Shown: positions 57,212 to 64,000 of the stretch, piece after piece
How the letters are laid out: each line of letters starts with the position of its first letter
How positions within the stretch are numbered: the first letter of the stretch is position 1
Source: Pontederia crassipes
Taxonomy: Eukaryota > Streptophyta > Magnoliopsida > Commelinales > Pontederiaceae
Reading direction: 5' to 3'
NCBI GenBank assembly: GCA_030549335.1
Contig: CM060198.1
Span: forward strand, 39,534,353-39,598,352
DNA length: 64,000 nucleotides
Position numbers and translations under genes: made by a program
Notes under the pieces: model-generated
What the model was told of the DNA's origin: nothing
Databases searched by the model: none
The model's input: the letters and a program-made list of their open reading frames with translations, nothing else

Positions 57212-59515
57212 TGTAGCACCCCGAATTTCGACCTGCCACGTGGCGCGATCTCCTTCCGGAATGCTACCCTATTCTTGTCTTTATTTGACTCTTTTGTTGA
57301 CCCAAATGGTCAAGGAAAGTGACACGTAAGAGGAAGACTTATCAAATAAAATAATACCACAATAAGGAAGAATGCGGAAGCAAAAAGGGTTAACATATAT
57401 CAAACTGTCTTGATAAGAAACATAGTGTGGAAGCAAATGATAACATCCCATGGTCTTAGTTTGAAGCAGTAACGAGGAGAGTATGAGTGCTAAACATAAA
57501 AATGACGACGATCGACCAAAACATGATAAGACCCATCTGAGTAGATATGCCACTTAGTATAACGGATAAACACACGACTCAGACTAAACATAATCATGAC
57601 AACATGCACATGCCACCAGAGCGAAGTCGCCGCGCGCACACCATCACGTCATGATTAACCATCGTTTACCTGTGGGGATCACACAGGGGAGCAAGCTCAA
57701 CCGTTAGCATAAAGCTAAGTGTGAGTTCATATAGGTCATACGTTAATTTCATCAGAATAAGCATGGAGTAAAACATATAAATCGTATGTGATGGAAAATG
57801 GATCAATGCAAATGATCAATGAAGCACCATGAGCACTTGCTCATTATTCAAGTTCTTTCATTCATTTGGGACCATTCATTCATTCATATTTTTCATTCTT
57901 TCATTTGTTCCATCATTTCATTTCATTTCTTTTATTTCCATTCCATTCCATTGGAAGAGCTCTTCATTTATTTAAGAAAATACCATTTGACTGCACTCGT
58001 AGTGCTACTATCTAGACTAATGTGGGCCAGTGGGTGATCAATGCCACGGTCAGCCCCGTCGGGCTTGGATGACCTCGTACCATGAGGACGCATCCAAAGT
58101 GGAGAGAAACTCCCATCTAGATAGAACAAATGGTAATCCGCGGGGAAGTACCTTGCTTAGGGCTCGTCAACTTTCCTTATCAATATGGACCTTTCTTTCA
58201 ACCCGAGGATCGATCAAGGTCGTATGGAGCATAGCTCCGAATCATTCTTTTAGTTCAATTAATTCTTTAGCAAATCAGTTGGACAGAAGATTTATAAATT
58301 AGAGGAGTTCGATTTAAGTCATGTTCTTTTCTGTCCACATAATGGTCGACCATTATTAAAATGGTCGCCCGTTATAAGTCACATAATGGTCGACCTTTAG
58401 TAAAACGGTCGCCCGTTATAAGTCAAATCAGCGGTCGTCCGATAACATAAAACGGACGCCCGTTTATCAGTCTTTCGATCGACCGGAAAGGTAGCGGTCA
58501 ACCGTTTGATGCTCGTTCTTTATTCATTTCATAATCGTACTATCGGTCGACCATGAGGAAATTCGGTCGACCGTTATGAACAGTGTCATCTTCTCCGTCG
58601 ACGATCAGTCGGACTTCTCCGTCGATGGTCGAAAATTATTCCGATGAGGAGACCCAGATCGGTCGACCGTTAATGATATCGGTCGCCCGATTGGTCATGT
58701 TGAGTCCCGACATTTTCCAATTCGGTCGTCCGAAATGATATCGAACTTCCGTTCTGGTTTATAACGGTCGAACGTCATAGAAATGGTCGCCCATTATGGC
58801 TATGACAGCACTCTTGCTGAGTTGAATCGGACGACCGAAATGGTATCGGTCGACCATTTTTGTTCTACAGAAAATTGAATCTTCAAGTTTTCAATCAATT
58901 TTCACTACAAACAATCCTAAACTTGTGCCAACATGATTCCTAACATTTATAAGGCTTCAAGGATGTATTTTAATCATAGATTTCATACTTAGACCCTACT
59001 TTCCCAAAATGGATTATTCTTCATATACACAATTCGTAATGTCACGAAATCATTCGATATTGTCATCAAATCACAAAGAAACTAATAGGCATCATTACTC
59101 TAACCACATAGCATGATTTCTAACCATTCTATCACTAAATCGAGTTCTTAAAAACATGCGAATCCTTACGGAATCAACCCATGACCCAGATCCCAAACAA
59201 CATACCTTAATGCCTATGAATTTGAGGTTTGTTCGTGCGTTGTTCGTGTTCCAGTCGCTGGCCGGTGCTCGCCGTCATTCCTTCGCTCCCTGGCCGCGCA
59301 CGTCGTCGAAGAAGAGGAGAAACCAAGTGAGAGAGGGTGAGGGGGAGAGATTTTATAATGTTGTAGTTGTCTCTTCACCTCCCCCATTTCTGAACGTGTC
59401 ATGCCATTGAAGAAGGGAGAGGAAGGGGAGAAGGTAGAGAAGAGGAAGAGGAAGGGCTCGGCTCTTCTCCTTCTTCTCTCTCTCTTTTTTTTTGTAAAAA
59501 CTGTTGAGCGTTACA
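57212..59515 (-). repeat. Element A right (5') LTR
   Basis: 2304 bp, matching 49958-52278 along its length, including the low-complexity stretch (57860-57955) and the GGTCGACC-like array (58345-58860). ORFs 57281-57553, 57819-58037, 58030-58302, 59156-59410 and 59214-59402 are LTR frames. Confidence 0.93.
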
Positions 59516-59520
59516 ACATA

Positions 59521-59582
59521 TATTCAATTGATTATAGCCATATAATATAGAATCCAATATGGATTAGATCATGGTTATTACA
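59521..59582 (-). repeat. Element C 5' LTR, outer end
   Basis: The 62 bases between element A's target copy and element B. Read on the minus strand it begins TGTAATAACC, a plausible LTR start. It completes the LTR that begins at 47134. Confidence 0.55.
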
Positions 59583-60460
59583 CACAGCAAGATTTTGAAG
59601 AGGGTTGTAGCATGCTTTCGGCAAAAGGCTGCACTATAGTACTGTCTTTCACCGACAGAGTGATCGACAAAGTGAAAGGACAATCCAGACTTTGGAGGAC
59701 ATGTTGAGAGCATGTGCTATAGATTGGCAGGGCAGCTGGAATAATCACCTCACCTTAGCTGAGTTTTCCTACAACAACTACCATCATTCCTCCATAAAGA
59801 TGGCACCATTTGAAGCTCTGTATAGAAGACCTTGTAGGTCTCCCACCTGTTGGAGTGCAGTTGGTGAAGGAAGACTACTAGGACCTGATCTAGTAGAGAA
59901 GTATGCTGAGAACGTAGATCTATTAAACAAAAGGATGATGGCAGCTCAGAGCCGCTAGAAAAGTTATGAAGACAAGGAGAGAAGGGAACAGATCTACCAG
60001 GTTGGAGACCATGTACTACTGAAGGTATCTCCTACCAAAGGTGTCATAAGATTTAGTAGAAAAGGAAAATTGACTCCTAGGTATAATGGACCATTTGAGA
60101 TTCTTAGAAAATTTTGGAGAACGGGCATACAAATTGGAATTTTCTTCATATGTCAGGATCCATAATGTCTTTCATGTGTCTATGCTTCGCAAATATACAT
60201 ATGACAACTCCCATGTGATGGTGATCGAAGAGCCAACCATCAAGGAGGACCTCACTTATGAAGTGTATCCTACAGAGATACTAGAGTACGGTGAGCATCA
60301 TCTAAGGAACAAGGTGGTGAAGATGGTGAGATTACATGGAAGCACCACAACGGAATCAAAGCAACATGGGAACTAGAAGAATAAATAAAAGAATAGTTTC
60401 CATGATTATTTGGTAAGTGTTCTATGTATGTTTAAATTTTGAGGACAAATTTTCTTTTGG
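59583..60460 (+). pseudogene. Element B integrase core end and chromodomain
   Basis: Plus strand. Integrase residues resume near 59590; MEDMLRACAIDWQGSW, LAEFSYNNYHHSSIKMAPFEALY and RRPCRSPTCWSAVGEGRLLG follow at about 59692-59900. Then come a linker and [40 protein letters not shown] and the chromodomain to about 60380. Over this stretch it parallels element F at 31123-32051 on the opposite strand. The first part of the catalytic core is not found between 45360 and here. GAGGACAAATTTTCTTTTGG leads into the polypurine tract. Several breaks. Confidence 0.85.
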
Positions 60461-60466
60461 GGAGGA

Positions 60467-61646
60467 TGATGCATGCAAAATTTACATATATTTAGTATTG
60501 CATTTAATATTATTTCGAATCATTTTATAATAGCATGCATCATTTTATGAGCTTATTTACATTAATTTTAATTTTATAAAATTGAAAATCTACACAAATC
60601 TTGTATTTTATTATTTAACACAAGAAAAATGAATTACGAAGTCAACGGAGAAAACCACGCTCAAATCGGAGTTAAAACAGAGTCAGAAAGTGAATAACAA
60701 TGAAGAAAGGCTGAAATAGCATAGTCACGGGCCATGAAGGATCTTTCACGGGGCATGAAACAAACCGTTAACATGTATTTTTCACGTCAAAAATATCTTG
60801 AGACATGACTGTGATCAGACTTTCATGGGCTGTGAAATCCATATTTTACACAATATAAGGGCCGTGAAAAGCTAGACACAGATCATGAAAAAACCATTTT
60901 TAGTCCTATTTGGACACTATTCAAGCCGTTAAAACCATGTAATAGGTCACGACGACGCCCCGTTTCGAGTTTTTGATGAATCTTTAGAAGAATTTCAATT
61001 ACACAAGGAGTCCTACTCATACTATCTGATTCCAAGATAATTTGGAAACATATTAGGGATCAAATTTTGGTGTTTGAGAAGGATCGGGTACCCCATGGCT
61101 TTGGCTATCGACGCATGGAAAGAAAATAAATTAATTAATTTACAGATCTTTGAAGGAATATTAGTTGTGCGGTCTATTAATCATTACCACGGTATGGGTG
61201 ATAATAGTATAAAAGAATATATTTTAATGCATCTTAATCTCAGGTTTGATTAGATTATGATCCATGATGGAGTAGTCTTAATCTAATTTGAATTAAGATA
61301 GGTTGACTAGATGGAAATCAATAATTTGAGTAGACTCTAATCCGTCGTTAGAAACTAACTTACAATATTTGATCAATTTAGTTTGTCTACATTTTCTTTT
61401 ATCATCCTAAGCCCTATGCGTCAATAGATTAGATTAGATTAATTTAGTTTAGTCATTACTTTTTTGTAATTTTATTTTTTTGCACATCTTTTTACCTAAA
61501 CCCATGTCGTCTCCTATTAGCCTCTAAAATTGATTTAGTTAAGTAAGTTAATTCCTCATGGGTTCGACACTCTACTCTTACACTTTATTACTTGAGCGAC
61601 TAGTGCACTTGCTAGTATTTAATTGTTATCAATTCTCGCATTAGGG
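60467..61646 (+). repeat. LTR Q: solo Tat-like LTR in B's polypurine tract
   Basis: About 1.18 kb from TGATGCATGC to CTCGCATTA. It is related to LTR fragment R at its start and at its end (TTATTACTTGAGCGACTAGT at 61589-61608). The 10-bp sequence GGGGAGGATG occurs on both sides (60459-60468 and 61644-61653), so the polypurine tract of B is duplicated by the insertion. The exact TG/CA borders do not fall cleanly on a 5-bp target copy, though GAGGA at 60462-60466 and 61647-61651 is the best candidate. No internal sequence; reads as a solo LTR. Confidence 0.68.
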
Positions 61647-61651
61647 GAGGA

Positions 61652-63479
61652 TGTTGCACCCCAACATTTTATGAAAGGGCATATTGGGCTTTGGGCCCAA
61701 ACCCTATTGATCTTCATATATAAAGAGACTAAACCCTCATGTTGTCTCATTTTTCCTCATTCTTGCATGTGACGGCTAGGACTTTGAGAAGCAAGGAAGA
61801 GGAAGACGAAGAGGAAGGAAGAGGAAGAAGCTAGGAAGAAATAGGAAGAGGACCCAATATTAAAGTAAGTAAAGGGGATCCAACCCTTCTCTCCCCTCTC
61901 ATTGTTTTGATGATTGCATTGAGAGCAATAGGGCACCATGTTCCTATTAGGGCTTTGATGAAGACTTTTACATATTTTATTAGATCTGAGATGTCTTCTT
62001 GTTATTCATGCTGAGATCTAAATATTAAGGTTCATGATTAGGATTTTCATGTGCTTTAAGGGAAGAACCCTATATCTTGAGGTATGCATGATTTTGTGTG
62101 TTTTTGGATATGATTTGTGATGTTTTATCGCCTCTAAATCATGCTTAATTCGTACCAAAAATTTGTGAAAAATCACGTTTTACAGGAGAATCGGCGGCTT
62201 TTGTCACGGCCGTGACGAACCTCATCGCGCTCCTGAGAGAAGGGATGAAAACGGTCAAGGGACGTCGTTCTATCACGCTCGTGACATATATACTATCACG
62301 GCCGTGGCAGTGTCAATCACGGCCGTGACCATGTCGGTCACGATCGCGATAGATAGGGATGAAAAGACTGGGTACTATCACGGCCGTAAAAGTTCAAAAA
62401 ATGGATTAGCTATTTTTTAAGATATTTACTATTATGTGATAGTGATTGATGATTGTCTAGATATAAGAAATGCATGGACAACCGTAATTAGGTTAAAATC
62501 TAAAGACTAAGAGACGTAAATTATTTGATGATTGTGAAAATAATGAACTCAATTGAAGACAAGAAATACTGTGCTCTACGCCATTGTGTTAGAATTTTCT
62601 TCAAGAAATTACTATGCCTTGCACCTTGGAGTTAGCATTTCCTGGGAGAATAATTGTATCTTACGGGCAACAATTGCATCTTCCCATTCCCCTTCGGGTG
62701 ACGGAGCCTAGACTCCAAGGCCTAGCTAGCCTACTAGAGGGCAATGATTTAATTTTTCAACTACTGATAAGATCAAAGACTATTGCTAAACTGACTGACT
62801 GAAGGAATTTATGAGCACGAAAGTGAGATCCAACGAGTTATGAAGCAACCTTGAGGATATTATAGAGGCAAGGTAAGGTCAAGTGCTAGTCACTTGGTAT
62901 GCCTACTGTATTGACTGACTGACTCACTGATGTACTGATGATGATGTGACATGTCATTATTTTACTGATATTGATGCATAATGATTCAATGACAAGTACA
63001 CTATGTAATTATGACATCGCATGGATACATGTTTCTTTTATTATGAATCTGCTATACATATGTCATGTAGTATCCTATTTTGGGTGCATTTTCACTTCAT
63101 TGACCTTTACATACTCTAACTCAGAAACCTGCACCCTAGATCCATGCAAGTAATTGAATGCTTGGATGGATGGCTAATCAACGCACGATGGCTAAGTTGC
63201 ACATGGCATAAGGAATATCAAGTCATGAGTCTTTAGAGTTTTAGTTAGAAGAGTTTTATGAAATAATGATTTTTTCTTAGTTCTATGACATAATAATGAA
63301 ACTATTTTTTATTAAAGTCTTCCGCTAAACAAATGATGATTTTATCTTATGTTAAATGATTATTAATTTCTTATGCATTGTTATTAAATCATATTATTGT
63401 GATTAAGTGATGGCGAACGGGCTAGCACTGCCGAAATGACCTAATTGCCCTCTAGCTTTTAGGGTGGAAATTTTGGACA
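61652..63479 (+). repeat. Element B 3' LTR
   Basis: 1828 bp, TGTTGCACCCC to TTGGACA. The promoter-proximal part has TATATAAAG near 61718 and a purine-rich leader (61790-61860) like the one in F. An array of CACGGCCGTG motifs lies at 62190-62400. The last 120 bases match the 5' LTR remnant at 41592. ORFs 61757-61939, 62614-62802 and 62971-63153 are LTR frames. Confidence 0.85.
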
Positions 63480-64000
63480 ATAAGTCCTCTCTTTCTCTTT
63501 CTCTTTCTCTTTCTCTCTCTCTAAATATATATATATTCTATCTGATAATATTACATGATATATATATATGTAATAGAGTAGTTCTTATTATTTTGTATGG
63601 ATGCCAACTCAAGATGATGTGGCAACTCACCATTTAATTTAAAATTTGGTGAGTCAATCTTAATATCTTGTTTTCTTTCCTTGTTTTCTTATGCAACATA
63701 CATATATAGCGTAAAATGGAGGTGTGAAACACTTTGCTTCACACCCTGTGAAGCAAATATGAAGACATTGAAAATACATCCGATGGTATAGATAAAATCC
63801 AATCTGATACCATATCCAATGCTTGAGACGCATCTCACGAGATGACTGTTAGTCTCCCTCCCCCTTTCCTCTCTCTCTATTCGAACCCGCACCTCACCAG
63901 ACTTCTGCTCCTCTCCGAGCACCAATCGTCGAACTAGCACCACACCTCGTCGGACTCGTGCGCGCCTCGCCTCGTTAGAGATCGAGTTGCAGCATGATCG
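63480..64000. other. Right flank: simple repeats and unassigned DNA
   Basis: A CTTTCT-type microsatellite at 63486-63523 and two AT-rich alternating runs (63526-63539 and 63559-63571). There is a perfect 11-bp inverted repeat with a 3-base loop at 63733-63757 (TTTGCTTCACA...TGTGAAGCAAA). A minus-strand 84-residue ORF (63943-63689) is Arg/Glu-rich, resembles nothing I know and is probably accidental. This may be the first DNA outside the nested block. Confidence 0.5.

Larger units (their letters stand above)
49958..59515 (-). mobile_element. Element A: 9.56-kb Tekay/Del chromovirus, youngest and best preserved
   Basis: LTRs 49958-52278 (2321 bp) and 57212-59515 (2304 bp), both starting TGTAGCACC and ending GCGTTACA. 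Target duplication ACATA at 49953-49957 and 59516-59520. Primer site 57196-57207. Gag and pol on the minus strand: gag, zinc knuckle, protease, RT, RNase H, integrase, chromodomain. LTRs differ by about 3% over the first 260 bp by eye, which at 1.3e-8 substitutions per site per year (the rate often used for grasses) would be about one million years. Internal DNA is distinctly more GC-rich than the surroundings. Structurally complete, but its reading frames have several breaks. Inserted in the LTR of element C. Confidence 0.93.
45361..59582 (-). mobile_element. Element C: Tekay-like element, minus strand, truncated, hosting element A
   Basis: The 5' LTR on the right (47134-49957 plus 59521-59582, about 2.89 kb) and a primer site at 47118-47129 define it. 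The decayed internal part is 45361-47117, in which 46240-46340 read on the minus strand resembles the RT segment of element A. No left (3') LTR is present, so the element lost its 3' half. It lies inside the integrase region of element B. Broken. Confidence 0.68.
41592..63479 (+). mobile_element. Element B: Tekay/Del-like chromovirus, plus strand, interrupted
   Basis: 5' LTR remnant 41592-41717, primer site 41720-41730, decayed gag and protease (41731-42378), RT-RNase H and first part of integrase (44215-45360), rest of integrase and chromodomain (59583-60460), 3' LTR 61652-63479. Interrupted by Tat-like R, by element C carrying element A, and by LTR Q. Same family as F, which lies head-to-head on the left. 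A fossil with many breaks. Confidence 0.8.

Noticed and set aside
63689-63943. An 84-residue minus-strand ORF near the right edge
   Set aside because: Low-complexity Arg/Glu-rich start and no similarity I can name; the window ends too soon to judge a host exon.

Overview
The window is AT-rich plant nuclear DNA made almost entirely of nested transposable elements. I found no host protein gene, tRNA, rRNA or CRISPR array that I could support. The plant assignment rests on four things: an En/Spm (CACTA) transposon with a TNP2-type transposase and an intron-rich second gene; Ty3/gypsy elements of the plant chromovirus (Tekay/Del-like and Reina/CRM-like) and Tat/Athila lineages; primer binding sites matching plant initiator tRNA-Met (TGGTATCAGAGC) or a tRNA-Asp-type site; and very long LTRs. 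The species cannot be named from the sequence.

Layout. (1) 1-22977 is a plus-strand CACTA element. Its left end is off-window and its right terminus is at 22977. It is split by about 18.6 kb of retrotransposons: minus-strand gypsy element D (about 2210-16728); a Tat-like element J (8423-14565) inside D's right LTR; a chromovirus pol fragment K (17330-19803); and an LTR fragment L (19805-20790). (2) 22978-24654 is the 3' end and LTR of plus-strand gypsy element M, into which the CACTA element appears to have jumped. (3) 24655-41591 is minus-strand chromovirus F. Element E (26672-31074) sits in its polypurine tract. A rearranged Tat/Athila element G/H (32536-40135) sits in its pol, and G/H itself holds a solo LTR (35855-37081). 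(4) 41592-63479 is plus-strand chromovirus B, of the same family as F and head-to-head with it. B is interrupted by a Tat-like LTR piece R (42380-44209), by minus-strand element C (45361-59582) whose LTR is split by the youngest and best-preserved element A (49958-59515, TSD ACATA), and by a Tat-like LTR Q (60467-61646) in B's polypurine tract. (5) 63480-64000 is simple repeats and unassigned sequence.

The elements form a chronology, not a pathway. By-eye LTR divergence in short stretches is about 3% for A, up to 4% for J, about 9% for E and about 15% for D, and the nesting order agrees with this. All LTR elements are treated as fossils; none looks fully coding.

I do not see a convincing new biological system. 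The observations most worth a second look are: a perfect 177-bp palindrome inside A; the permuted Tat element G/H with an inverted LTR end joined to internal sequence; the long unexplained reading frames that replace RT and integrase in E; two independent insertions at the polypurine tract of F/B-family elements; and arrays of short motifs (TTATC, CACGGCCGTG, CGGTCGACCG) inside LTRs, the last two shared by unrelated LTR families.
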